Shown one piece after another: positions 18,201-25,169 of a stretch of 37,751 nt of DNA (position 1 is its first letter; the number at the start of each line of letters is the position of its first letter). Under the pieces are notes generated by a model, which saw only the letters and a list, made by a program, of their open reading frames with translations, was not told the DNA's origin and did not search any database. The translations under genes were made by a program, and so were the position numbers. Source of the DNA: a virus; IMG/VR virus record IMGVR_UViG_3300006793_000097, positions 1 through 37,751 of that record; one strand, given 5' to 3'.

Positions 18201-19894
18201 GAGGTCACATTGTACTCTCCTCTATCATATGCGTTGTTTTGAAAATCAGTCCAATAAGGATGTCCATCTTTACTTGTTAAAGATTTAACAGTGTAAACGA
18301 CTGGGCTATTGTCTTCTTTATAAAGTATATCTATACCAACAACGTCGTTTGATATTAACTCTTCTGGAAAGTAATTTTTTAACTTTAAACTTTTTATGGT
18401 ATTTCTCATACCAAGGTTATAACCCTTTTTAGGTAAATAATCGTAACCACCAGGTATAAACGCTATCTCAGAAAAAGGTGCAAAACAAGAATACTCACCA
18501 TCTTGGTATTTATATCTGTAAGAAAACCTTACAAATTTAAACTCAAAAAGAGGCTCACTGTCAACTAATCTAATGTAATAGTCAACAACAGCCTCTTCTA
18601 TATCTCCAGCTATAGATAATATTCTAATAGTAAAACCAGCAGTGTTTAAATTATTTGGATTATTAACTAAAGACTCTGTAACAACACCTCTTACAACGGC
18701 CTCTGACTCCGCAAAAGTAGCATTTGAAAGTCCAGTGTCAGCTGTGAACAATATAATATCACCAACTCTGTAATCTATTGGTGTATCAAAATCTGGAGAT
18801 ATTTCGTCTCCAGCATCAACATCTGTAAAGTCAATAGAAGCACTTGTATACCTTAAGTTTGCATCTCCAGCATTATTTATTCTAGGATCTTTTTGATCAG
18901 ACATTTCTAGGGTTAATGGCTGCGTAGGGGATTTTTTAATTACTGTTATATTTTTTTCCTCTACGTATACGGCTTTTTTTCCAGTTCTATCAGTTACAAT
19001 TTCTAAGAAACCGTTTCCATCTCTATCAGCAACTAATCTTGTGTGAAAGTCATGTGTGTCGCCCTCAAATATATTTGTAGTAGGAGCGTTTGTTGGTGAA
19101 GGATTAAAACCAGCTATACCACCACCTTGCAAGTACTCCTCACCACCAGTACCAGCTATAGATCTTTTTATGTTTATTTTTTTAGGTTCGTTAATACCAT
19201 CTGTCCAAAATAAAAAGTCATCTAAAACGTTGATACCAGTTATTATAGAATTTCTGTTAAAATTTAAAATTCTAGGTGCTACAAAAAATACGTCGTCGTT
19301 ACCACTAACCGAAACAGCGCTACTCAATGTTATTGTCCAACGACTATTACCTGTATCGTACGATATATCAGCAACAGTAACCTCGTCATTTATATTAACG
19401 CTAGAATGTGTAAAAGTCATTCCAGCTCTAACACCAGTTTTGTTTATCGTAGAACTACCACCGTCAGGTATTTTTATTGTTACCGAATTGCTGACAGTTG
19501 TAGATGCTTTTGTAGAAACTCCATATATATCGACAAAAACATACTTAGAACTTCTTTTTAAAGTATCGTATTCTAGTATATAATCTCTTTGTATTGGTAA
19601 AGTGGCACCAGTAGTTGTGTTAATACCAGCAGAAACCATATAATATATTTTATCTGTTTCTGGCAAACCAACTGATCCTATGCATGTTGAAGTTGTTGGC
19701 ACACTATATATACCGTTTTCTATAGTGTTTTTTATAGTGTTACCCAGTAGTGTCTGAGCAGAACCAACGTTAGAGTCGTCTGAAGTAGATATTTGTATAT
19801 TTGTTGCATCTCTATATTGGCCATTTGGAATTAACCTTTCGTCAAGGTCTTTATTCATTTTGGCCTGAGAGAAGTTACGTTTTAACTCCGGCAT
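12278..19894 (-). CDS. Giant tail muzzle/nozzle-like protein (2538 aa)
   Basis: Very probably the large tail-tube tip protein of a podovirus. The N-terminus contains NKDLDERLIPNGQYRDATNI (about 14-33), the type of opening found in muzzle proteins of crAss-like and related phages and, distantly, T7 gp12 nozzles. The region about 1500-1750 has propeller-like repeats (for example near QLYFTDITRGQVLAMSREGV at about 1600). The C-terminal third is Thr/Ser/Gly/Asn-rich beta structure with recurring modules of the form GM-x-ITG...TTV, suggesting Ig-like or fibre domains. Similar modules also occur near residues 100-200. It follows the two ring-type proteins by only 3 bases and shares one base with the next gene. 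Its length is well above T7 gp12 (about 790 residues), the excess probably being host-recognition insertions. No frameshift is seen. Confidence 0.8.
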   Translation of the reverse strand: MPELKRNFSQAKMNKDLDERLIPNGQYRDATNIQISTSDDSNVGSAQTLLGNTIKNTIENGIYSVPTTSTCIGSVGLPETDKIYYMVSAGINTTTGATLPIQRDYILEYDTLKRSSKYVFVDIYGVSTKASTTVSNSVTIKIPDGGSSTINKTGVRAGMTFTHSSVNINDEVTVADISYDTGNSRWTITLSSAVSVSGNDDVFFVAPRILNFNRNSIITGINVLDDFLFWTDGINEPKKINIKRSIAGTGGEEYLQGGGIAGFNPSPTNAPTTNIFEGDTHDFHTRLVADRDGNGFLEIVTDRTGKKAVYVEEKNITVIKKSPTQPLTLEMSDQKDPRINNAGDANLRYTSASIDFTDVDAGDEISPDFDTPIDYRVGDIILFTADTGLSNATFAESEAVVRGVVTESLVNNPNNLNTAGFTIRILSIAGDIEEAVVDYYIRLVDSEPLFEFKFVRFSYRYKYQDGEYSCFAPFSEIAFIPGGYDYLPKKGYNLGMRNTIKSLKLKNYFPEELISNDVVGIDILYKEDNSPVVYTVKSLTSKDGHPYWTDFQNNAYDRGEYNVTSDVIHAVVPSNQLLRPFDNVPRSAIAQEISVNRIIYGNYVQNYNVDDPELLLELHSQDIDNVGVLHAAPSVKTMRTYQVGVVFSDKYGRETPVLTSKNASITISKNFSTKRNRMFTRLQSDPPSWATHFSFYVKETSSEYYNMAMDRFYTANDGNIWLSFPSSERNKLMEDDYLILKKSHRTNQPVYEKARYKVLAIENEAPDFIKTVVSVIGDCPCGTTSTITTGNTSNFGNGSGSGYPVNGGTEIWIDTGVFDGAFGDDLLIKTPDKMFITLISTENSSKEYDVMNIRNDGNKYIIKINGAFGNDMDFTDSDTGTAGIQPPAGLILRLVEHKVENKPEFDGRFFVKIHRDEGLAKYVLAAGDGEDQNYKVLNSWSLRYLNNNGYKGGGSYPITTDHYQALKSEGGSLSGKSHPTEYSHHHTGSPAAAYQWGGTNGKRFDITSSAIHNDPVHALGNDAVTFNGINPKAKEFWEGIKGLKSFFIDCATAYQWSGHEDHIPGDRVNGNTNDGYELSLFMRPDAEQVWYNNNNNFTSSKKSNGTSRSVNNSQGAAISRGIWNNNGVTCLMDISWSGMENKSTSPWNPPYKHRLQEHSTGVRAAAWQFMEKLVQSGTKFRFRNDPDKIIYETYDYDYQNTPHGKSEYRSNATKFIGAYGIRNFKDDGITGNKAAKKLYRDKCVRQRWTIGVKPGIGSGPSGYNPMTGTINGAPIPVRALKHDADDFDVIEIIEPFISNETKDNFTENPAVWEVEPRESVDLDIYYQASGLQPITLNHETNEQYIPIGSTFVTKNSSGTPTTHTVSSWSGQTVNFTPTLPSNTTISDMQTITFIKRRNYWVGSKVNGQVTSGTAIVLHGGPTSVGSQRLFKQYHMLDWANCFSYGNGVETDRIRDSFNESRFANGVKASTVLAEPVREERRKHGLIFSGIYNSNAGVNNTNQFIAAENITKDLNPVYGSIQKLHTRNTDLITLCEDKVLKVLTNKDALFNADGKANVTSNKMVLGQATAYSGNWGIATNPESFVSTPQQLYFTDITRGQVLAMSREGVRSISDLGMKDYFTDLLRDYADIAIGSYDAKKKEYNITIGKRYNKRQLQPEFTTISYGEKAKGWVSFKSFKPEQGLSLNNEYYTFKNGQLYLHHSNETRNNFYGVHTESDVTVVFNDKPESVKSFGALNYEGSQARITQFTTSNATAYDNAGGSSTVAFNDGEYYNLDAKTGWYVESIITNKQTGNIVEFKEKEGKWFGLIAGDQTNLDNLDETEFSVQGLGQASFSHSNPGGGGGSHPNVGQVPITWADNVSSTYQGDDGSGGAWDGSLQTAWTCTSKAITYTVGTTVAQQVVNLTISNIVGGSYTGYDLDALDFKIGGATETSSGVFQGGNVDANITQVAFTNNGVAGDPANTVNVAITMPSFTVPTTAAIYYIDIDDDLGAKRNQANRSLCARVHYPFFTNHVVTIATMTPHAATVTRTQEDSGSSSGTTKQRYQSSDLVDGMMSQVVQLTFTANSGYYYEGLARSQQNVNQTGYDYTPYYNSLEGNHAYDANGRLTTFSYTLEYTPPGNAPLNPDPSNLCRLFHQFNIHFKLVQAPVIPSNQLSSISFSPTAPTTPSTMPVTVSGTVGAQYTLQVSLQQGLSNNNIATSDGYYNFTNNVFQTSSVNSGTQTITAEGMNRHNITIPINNGAKRRFDIIAAGAGSPTTSLATGVPDAHGEASIIQEGVSTLTFTTKTFSGGYTGMVSIVVTRPTGVTTEPTTITTTGGTAGATSTEITLDEQVDGIQAGMVITGIGVPHNTTVLAIKDKRFVTSSGSVAVTDGRTLNFSLNDGNIKAFEITVTPQGDGVLSIDGTGGSRQPNASDFSTGSTVKIDAAGAGTNLPNASALRVTSTVGVGVGMTFVLGSTTHTVNSITSSTALGISPNLQAGLAAGLSIIFEKPTALGVELRHVEAYKDQTSVKIRGLFEITSIPQDDTVEIYLDNFIHIE

Positions 19895-19897
19895 ATT

Positions 19898-20806
19898 TTA
19901 GTGTTTTATAATTTTACTACCTCCTCTTAGTATTCTAGTGTATTCTTCTAGTTTAAAGTTTTGTAATCTTAATTTAGTTTTTCTTGTTTCAGCAAATTTT
20001 TGTTTTTTAACTTCAGCAAGTAAACCACCAGGTGTATCTTTTCTTGATAACAAAATACCAAATAACATATGCTTATACATAGCTTCTTCAGCAAATTTAG
20101 GTACTGGTGTACCTCCAAAATCTAAACCATTGTGATCGCTGTTCGTAACAAGTCCATCGCTTATATACTTTAATATTACATTCTTTCCTGAAATATTAGA
20201 GCTAAAATGAAACTTTCCTGCTTGTTGATCAATATAAAAACTACCGTTAACTTGAGAGTGAGCAGGTTCAATACCGTATCTACTACCCTCTAAGTAATTG
20301 TACGCATCTTGATCCTGTCTATTTGAAACAATATTACTTTGTTGTTGAGCCATATACAAGTCTCTAGTTTCAGACTCTTCTGTAAAAGCTAAATCATCAT
20401 TAGCACCAGATATTGTAAACCCACCATCCGCATTTACAGTTTCTGTTATATTTCTAGGATTAGAAGTTTTATCTGTGTGATATATTATTCTTTCAACACC
20501 AGACTCGTCTGCCCATGTAAATTTACAGTAGTTAACGTAATCAACTGGCATAACTAACATTAGCGAAGCTGGTATTTCAACTTCCCAGTTTTTAATAACC
20601 TTTAATGTATCGTAACTTAACTCTTGCAATGCTCTACTAGCATGAAAAGCAACATCACCTGGATAAACATTTTCACATATTTTACCTTTACCAACATATG
20701 TTGCTACAAAAGACTTTACAATATCTTTTAGAGATAAATATCTATAATTACCATGATTACCAGACCCCGCGTAATAACCTTGTTCTTCACTTATATTTAA
20801 TCCCAT
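19898..20806 (-). CDS. Connector/tail ring protein (T7 gp11-like position)
   Basis: A 302-residue protein, soluble and mixed alpha/beta. The N-terminal part includes a helical segment (LSLKDIVKSFVATYVGKG, about 24-41) and a helix ASRALQELSYDTLKVIKNWE before a beta region, EIPASLMLVMPVDYVNYCKF, a pattern typical of gatekeeper and tail-tube ring proteins that form a dodecamer below the portal. The C-terminal part ends in a basic Lys/Arg-rich helix. It sits between another ring-like protein and the giant muzzle-like protein with 3-base gaps on both sides, which supports a role in the tail channel. The exact ring number cannot be assigned from sequence alone. Confidence 0.68.
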   Translation of the reverse strand: MGLNISEEQGYYAGSGNHGNYRYLSLKDIVKSFVATYVGKGKICENVYPGDVAFHASRALQELSYDTLKVIKNWEVEIPASLMLVMPVDYVNYCKFTWADESGVERIIYHTDKTSNPRNITETVNADGGFTISGANDDLAFTEESETRDLYMAQQQSNIVSNRQDQDAYNYLEGSRYGIEPAHSQVNGSFYIDQQAGKFHFSSNISGKNVILKYISDGLVTNSDHNGLDFGGTPVPKFAEEAMYKHMLFGILLSRKDTPGGLLAEVKKQKFAETRKTKLRLQNFKLEEYTRILRGGSKIIKH

Positions 20807-20809
20807 ATT

Positions 20810-21517
20810 TTATTGTTTTTGAGTTTGTGTTTCAGCTGCATTTTTAGACGCTGCTATTTCAACTAATCCAGGTTTGTTCATTACTATACCAGCTAATTCT
20901 AGTATTTTGTTTACTAAAGTGTTTTCTTCAGATGCGTGTAACGTAAAGTTTGTCGCAGCACTAGCATTATATAAAGCTTTTTCATTTACAACTACATAAG
21001 CCCACTCAACAGTTGCTGGTGCATTTATTACTTCACAACTAACACCTCCAGTTTCCTGTGTAGCACTACCATCCATTCTATAAACTTCAATATCTTTTCC
21101 ATCTAATCTTGTATCGATATATACAGCATCAAAATTATTTATATTCATTGAGCTATGCCTTGATGACTTTTTATATCTCATTAATTCGTTTCTATCCATT
21201 TTAACACAAACTAAATCATCTAAGAATATTTTACCTATTTGATAATGCGATGGATATGTGTGACCACCTACAACAGATCCTATGGTTGTGAATGGTGATA
21301 ATTTTCTTTCTAGCAATTTAGATATACTTACCTCAGTATAAGTATCTTCTGGCTCTAATCTTTCTCTTTGATTTTTATCATAAAAATAAGACTCAAATAT
21401 TTCTATCTGAGCCTGATTAGCCAATAAATTAAATTCTTGAGGTGTTATATAACCTCTTTGTTCCTTGTTAGCCATAGCTAATACTCTTTGGTACACAGTG
21501 TCTACGCTTATTGCCAT
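20810..21517 (-). CDS. Connector ring / head-completion protein
   Basis: A 235-residue protein opening with AISVDTVYQRVLAMANKEQRG and then an EFNLLANQAQIEIFESYFYD helix. This N-terminal pattern (a helical pair, YITPQEFN, then a Phe/Tyr-rich helix) is what I recall from head-to-tail connector proteins of crAss-like and marine Bacteroidetes phages. The middle is beta-rich and the C-terminus is helical. Its position after MCP and before the tail ring and muzzle-type genes agrees. The upstream gap of 57 bases contains a GC hairpin, while the next gene follows after 3 bases. The structural role is fairly secure; the precise ring identity is inference. Confidence 0.68.
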   Translation of the reverse strand: MAISVDTVYQRVLAMANKEQRGYITPQEFNLLANQAQIEIFESYFYDKNQRERLEPEDTYTEVSISKLLERKLSPFTTIGSVVGGHTYPSHYQIGKIFLDDLVCVKMDRNELMRYKKSSRHSSMNINNFDAVYIDTRLDGKDIEVYRMDGSATQETGGVSCEVINAPATVEWAYVVVNEKALYNASAATNFTLHASEENTLVNKILELAGIVMNKPGLVEIAASKNAAETQTQKQ

Positions 21518-21540
21518 ATTTTTTTTATTAGTAGTTAGTA

Positions 21541-21558
21541 ATCGCCCCGCAGGGCGAT
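21541..21558 (-). other. GC-rich hairpin between head and connector genes
   Basis: A perfect 7-bp stem (ATCGCCC / GGGCGAT) with a 4-base loop lies 16 bases after one stop codon and 23 bases before the next ATG. On the transcribed strand the following bases are A-rich, with no U-tract, so it is more likely an RNA-stability or processing element than an intrinsic terminator. Confidence 0.5.
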
Positions 21559-21574
21559 CACCACTACAGTTAGA

Positions 21575-22333
21575 TTATTTTAATCTTTTTTCAATTTGAG
21601 AGAAAATCTCAACTCCTTCATCAGTTTTAAACCAAGCGGCTAAAGCTGAGTAAGGGTTTTCATCAAACGGTACGTTCATTAGTTTTCTATCATTAGAACC
21701 CCAAGTAAATGTTCGTTGATCTTGTGATAAGTTTATTATTTTAGCTTCAACAGCTTTAATACCAACATTTCTAAGTTGAACATTATCATCTTGAGCTAAA
21801 TCCATAAACAAATCTGGTCTAGTTTTTGCAAGTATTAACAAGTCTCTTTTAAGTTCTTTTGCACTCATTTTGTTAACAGCAGAACCTTTTTCAACTCGCA
21901 TAATAGCTTCCATTTGTTCAATGTCTAAGTTTTGAGCTACGTTTAAAGCTTCTATTTCTAACATTATATCTTCAACTTGATCTTGAGCTTCTTTTACAGT
22001 GTCAACTTCAAAGTATTTTTTGTTTCTTTGCGGATGATATAGTGATAAAAACTTTTGTAATGTTACGTTTGATTTTGGAACGTATAACGCCCCATCTCTA
22101 AACCAAATATGTCCATATCTAATATCACCTTTCATTTCATCAATAAATACTGTTTTTTGATTTCTTGAATAACATATTTCTCTTTCATAACCCTTCTCTT
22201 CATCAAAGTAATACAATTGTGTAGATCTTAAATGGTAACCAAGAGGTGACATATTTTTTAGAACGTAAGTTCTATTTTTTATTTCCCAAGTATTTTTTTC
22301 TACTTGAGGTTTTTCTTTTTTTGTTTTTTCCAT
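21575..22333 (-). CDS. Conserved-looking virion-region protein, function unknown
   Basis: I do not recognise this 252-residue protein. It begins with a Lys/Glu-rich stretch, then a beta-rich domain (about 15-105, Tyr/Phe/Arg-rich, including RYGHIWFRDGALYVPKSN), then a helical region (about 110-190, with EDIMLEIEALNVAQ and MSAKELKRDLLILAKTRPDLF) and ends with an aromatic segment, AAWFKTDEG. There is no signal peptide or membrane segment. It lies between the major capsid protein and the connector proteins, so a head decoration, head-completion or capsid-vertex role is possible. It is set off by a strong terminator upstream and a hairpin downstream, which suggests its level is controlled separately from that of the capsid gene. 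Confidence 0.62.
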   Translation of the reverse strand: MEKTKKEKPQVEKNTWEIKNRTYVLKNMSPLGYHLRSTQLYYFDEEKGYEREICYSRNQKTVFIDEMKGDIRYGHIWFRDGALYVPKSNVTLQKFLSLYHPQRNKKYFEVDTVKEAQDQVEDIMLEIEALNVAQNLDIEQMEAIMRVEKGSAVNKMSAKELKRDLLILAKTRPDLFMDLAQDDNVQLRNVGIKAVEAKIINLSQDQRTFTWGSNDRKLMNVPFDENPYSALAAWFKTDEGVEIFSQIEKRLK

Positions 22334-22357
22334 AATATAATATATAATAAGATTAGT

Positions 22358-22388
22358 AAATAAAAGCCGAGACCGAAGTCCCGGCTTT
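22358..22388 (-). terminator. Rho-independent terminator after the major capsid gene
   Basis: Read on the minus strand, 12 bases after the capsid stop, there is an 11-bp stem with one G-U pair closed by a C(UUCG)G tetraloop, followed by TTTTATTT. The loop is at 22374-22377 and the arms are 22363-22373 and 22378-22388. This is a classic intrinsic terminator placed to give high capsid mRNA levels with partial read-through to the connector genes. Confidence 0.88.
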
Positions 22389-22400
22389 AATTAATTAGTA

Positions 22401-23921
22401 CTAGTAAGTACCTGTTGCTTCAATTAGCATAAAGTTGTTAGCACCTTGAGTAACTAAACATCTTTCAGATAAGAAATGCATTTCCATCGCATCTAAATCA
22501 GAAGTAGCAGCTCCAACTGAACCAGTAGTCCAAGTTTTGAAACGTCTGTCTTCCATATTAGAAGCTCTGTATCTTACGTGTAAGAAAGGTCTTTTTAGGT
22601 TTTTACCTAATGACTGATCGTACACAGTAGTAGTACCAGCAGGAATAAATACCCCTCTGATGTGATTATCAACATCTTTGATACCACCTCTTGTAGATAC
22701 ATCGTTTAAGTATTTCCAGTCAGTTTTGTAGAAGTCATAAGAACCTCTTCTGAAACCAGAGAAACCTAAATTTAATGCCATATCTTCAGAGTTATCAAAT
22801 ACACCGAAAGATAAACCACCAGTTGAGTGAGGGTTTAATCCACCAAGCATATCATCAACAGTTAACATAAGGTCTCTATCAGCGAATATCATGTATTCTT
22901 CAATAGCTCCTTGCTTATCAAACTCTTTTAATATTGCATCAAAATCACCTAAAGCTTGTGCTGAAGTTGCAGTTGCAAGTAAACCATCATAAGCATTACC
23001 TCTGTTTTTGATAGCAGCAAATAAACCTTCAGAACCAGTCAAAGTGTTAGATAGATGAGAAGTTACAGTTTGAGTAGCACTTTCATGCTCTACCATAACC
23101 ATTTCTAAATAATCAGTAAAACGAGCTCTAGTATCACCAGCAGCTTTTAAGTACCATAAGTAACCGTTTTGCCCGTCTTCACCAGTAACTTCAACCCAAC
23201 CAATTTGAGATGCATCAGATCCTGAAACCTCATACATGTCTTTGATTATAACAGGTTTGTTGTTGAAAGACTTGAACTGTGGCTTGTTAGCAGTAGTTCT
23301 ACCAGTAGTACCTTTTGCATATTCAGAACCATAAACCATTAAACCGCAAGTAACATCGTCATTTGCAGCAGTAACAGTTCCAATTCCAGTACCAGCATCC
23401 GTTAAAGGTTGTATAGTACATGAAGCGTGAGCTACAGCAGGTGAACCAACATTAGTAGTACCTACAGCTGTTACATAACCTTTTAAAGTTTTGTCAGCAT
23501 CAGATAAAATAACTAAGTCACCAATTCTTACAGCTACATCTGCAGCTCCAGAAGCACCAGCAGCTGTAGAAGTACCGTTAACAAAGTTTCCGTCAATATC
23601 TTTAACGAATAAGAAGTTGTAAGTACCAGTAGGTGATGATCTTTGTATGTTACCTTGGTATGATATGTGTAGTCTTCCTTGCTCTGACCAGACTACTTGA
23701 TCAGCGGACATTGCTTCTTCAGCTCCGACCATTTCTAAAAATCCACCGATAGTTCTGTTTCCAAAAACCTCAGCTTCTTCTTCCATTAAATCTGGTAAGT
23801 ATTGTTGCGCCCATCCTGCAGTTGCAGTAGCAGTGAAATCAATATAGTTAGTAGTTAACGCTTGTTGATTCATTGCTGGCACGCTATTTAACGACCCACC
23901 AGGTGTCATTGTAATTGCCAT
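22401..23921 (-). CDS. Major capsid protein
   Basis: A 506-residue protein that forms the head shell. It has the expected place, after TerL, portal and a scaffold-like protein, and the expected features. The N-terminal arm includes WAQQYLPDLMEEEAEVFGNR (about 37-56). A Gly/Ala/Val/Thr-rich beta region (about 105-205) looks like an inserted or extended domain. Helices such as EMVMVEHESATQTVTSHLSN follow, and the C-terminal segment MHFLSERCLVTQGANNFMLI is typical of HK97-fold capsid proteins of marine phages. The stop is TAG, unlike the TAA of most neighbours. A strong terminator follows directly, in keeping with very high expression. The leader is A/T-only with no Shine-Dalgarno sequence. The capsid call is strong although made without a search. 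Confidence 0.88.
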   Translation of the reverse strand: MAITMTPGGSLNSVPAMNQQALTTNYIDFTATATAGWAQQYLPDLMEEEAEVFGNRTIGGFLEMVGAEEAMSADQVVWSEQGRLHISYQGNIQRSSPTGTYNFLFVKDIDGNFVNGTSTAAGASGAADVAVRIGDLVILSDADKTLKGYVTAVGTTNVGSPAVAHASCTIQPLTDAGTGIGTVTAANDDVTCGLMVYGSEYAKGTTGRTTANKPQFKSFNNKPVIIKDMYEVSGSDASQIGWVEVTGEDGQNGYLWYLKAAGDTRARFTDYLEMVMVEHESATQTVTSHLSNTLTGSEGLFAAIKNRGNAYDGLLATATSAQALGDFDAILKEFDKQGAIEEYMIFADRDLMLTVDDMLGGLNPHSTGGLSFGVFDNSEDMALNLGFSGFRRGSYDFYKTDWKYLNDVSTRGGIKDVDNHIRGVFIPAGTTTVYDQSLGKNLKRPFLHVRYRASNMEDRRFKTWTTGSVGAATSDLDAMEMHFLSERCLVTQGANNFMLIEATGTY

Positions 23922-23952
23922 TTTCTATTTATTTTTAAAATTAATTATTTAT

Positions 23953-25152
23953 TTATTTTTTACGTATTTTAACTTTAAAGTCGCTAGCATTATTACCTAA
24001 TACTTTAAATTTAAGACCTCCTAATTGAGCCTGGTCATGTGAGCCTCTAGGATTAACATTTATGTTTTTATCTCTAGCTACTCTGTCTTTTATAGCATCT
24101 GCTTTACCTTGCTCGTAAAAGTGTCTTGCAACAGCATCAGGATTCATTGCCGTAAACAAAGACTTGTGATAACCCGCAGCATCTGACATTTGATTATTTT
24201 TATTCAAAAACTTTTTGACAAAATTATTAATATCACTTTGGCTTTCTTTTACTTCATTTACATTCTTAACATTAAATCTGTATTTTTTATCACCAACACT
24301 GTAGTCAAAGCCTTTAAAGCTTTCACTAAATAAATTATTAGTTTTATTTAAAAATACATCTTTTTGTTCTTTAGCAACTTTTTGATTTGCTTTTGACTCC
24401 TTGTCATATCTATTAAAAAAATCAACGGCTTTTTGTTGTTCCTTGGTCAACTTTGACCCAGCCTTGATCTCTTGATAGTATTTGGACTTTAACCCGTCCA
24501 GGTGGTTTTTAGCGTCGGCAACTTGCTCTTTAAGCGCTAATTTTTTTCTTTTAATATCTTTTTCTTCATCAAGTTCTTCGTCATACGAAAATTTATCTTC
24601 CATGATAAAGTCTACCTCTTCAGAAGTTAAATGTGGTTTTGTCTGTTTATAGTATTCCTTTAAAGCAGTTAAATTATCCATATCAGAATAATCTTTATTA
24701 AGGTTTACATAATCATTTATATCACCACCTGTGTCTTCCATAAAACTCATAAGTTTTTGAATGTTTTCAGGAAGTTGTTCTCCAGTTTTTTCAGCTTCAA
24801 CAACAGCTTCTTCAACTTTTTCAGTTAATTCTTCTGTTTCTTTTTTAACTTCTTCTTCAATAATCTCTTCTAATACTGGAGTTTCTTGTGTTTCTGTTTC
24901 CGGCTGTACTTCTTTTTGTTCTTCTGTGGCATTGGCATTTTCATCGACTCTAACCACTCCCTCGTCGATAGGGTTATCTTTTTTAGTTTCATCTTCTTTG
25001 GTTTCTGGTTTTTTACTTAAATCTACTTTTGTTACAGGCTCGTTTTGCTTTAAAACTTTCCTACGTTTTTTTACTTTTTGTTTTCCAACCTCATTATTTA
25101 CAACGGGTTGTTCTACAGTTTTTGCAACTGCATCATTTTTGTTTTCTTCCAT
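23953..25152 (-). CDS. Capsid scaffolding-like protein
   Basis: A 399-residue, highly charged protein lying between portal and major capsid genes, the standard place for a scaffold. The N-terminal 130 residues are Lys/Glu/Val/Thr-rich and very acidic between about 55 and 125 (for example EEEVKKETEELTEKVEEAVV). The centre is helical and coiled-coil forming (about 190-300). The C-terminus is basic, as expected for a helix that binds the inner face of the capsid protein. No protease catalytic motif is evident, so it does not look like a fused maturation protease. It ends 31 bases before the capsid ATG and starts 17 bases after the portal stop. The role is inferred from position and composition. 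Confidence 0.75.
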   Translation of the reverse strand: MEENKNDAVAKTVEQPVVNNEVGKQKVKKRRKVLKQNEPVTKVDLSKKPETKEDETKKDNPIDEGVVRVDENANATEEQKEVQPETETQETPVLEEIIEEEVKKETEELTEKVEEAVVEAEKTGEQLPENIQKLMSFMEDTGGDINDYVNLNKDYSDMDNLTALKEYYKQTKPHLTSEEVDFIMEDKFSYDEELDEEKDIKRKKLALKEQVADAKNHLDGLKSKYYQEIKAGSKLTKEQQKAVDFFNRYDKESKANQKVAKEQKDVFLNKTNNLFSESFKGFDYSVGDKKYRFNVKNVNEVKESQSDINNFVKKFLNKNNQMSDAAGYHKSLFTAMNPDAVARHFYEQGKADAIKDRVARDKNINVNPRGSHDQAQLGGLKFKVLGNNASDFKVKIRKK

Positions 25153-25169
25153 AATAAAATATTATATAA

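Noticed and set aside
19056-19583. A 175-codon plus-strand open frame inside the giant tail gene
   Set aside because: It is the antisense shadow of a Thr/Ser/Val-rich coding region, giving a Leu/Pro/Val-rich meaningless product; the same holds for the many other plus-strand frames between 0.6 and 35 kb.
12278-19894. Alternative genetic code, as in some crAss-like phages
   Set aside because: All large frames are open with the standard code, and TAA, TAG (capsid) and TGA (groES, candidate small terminase) act as stops at sensible gene ends.
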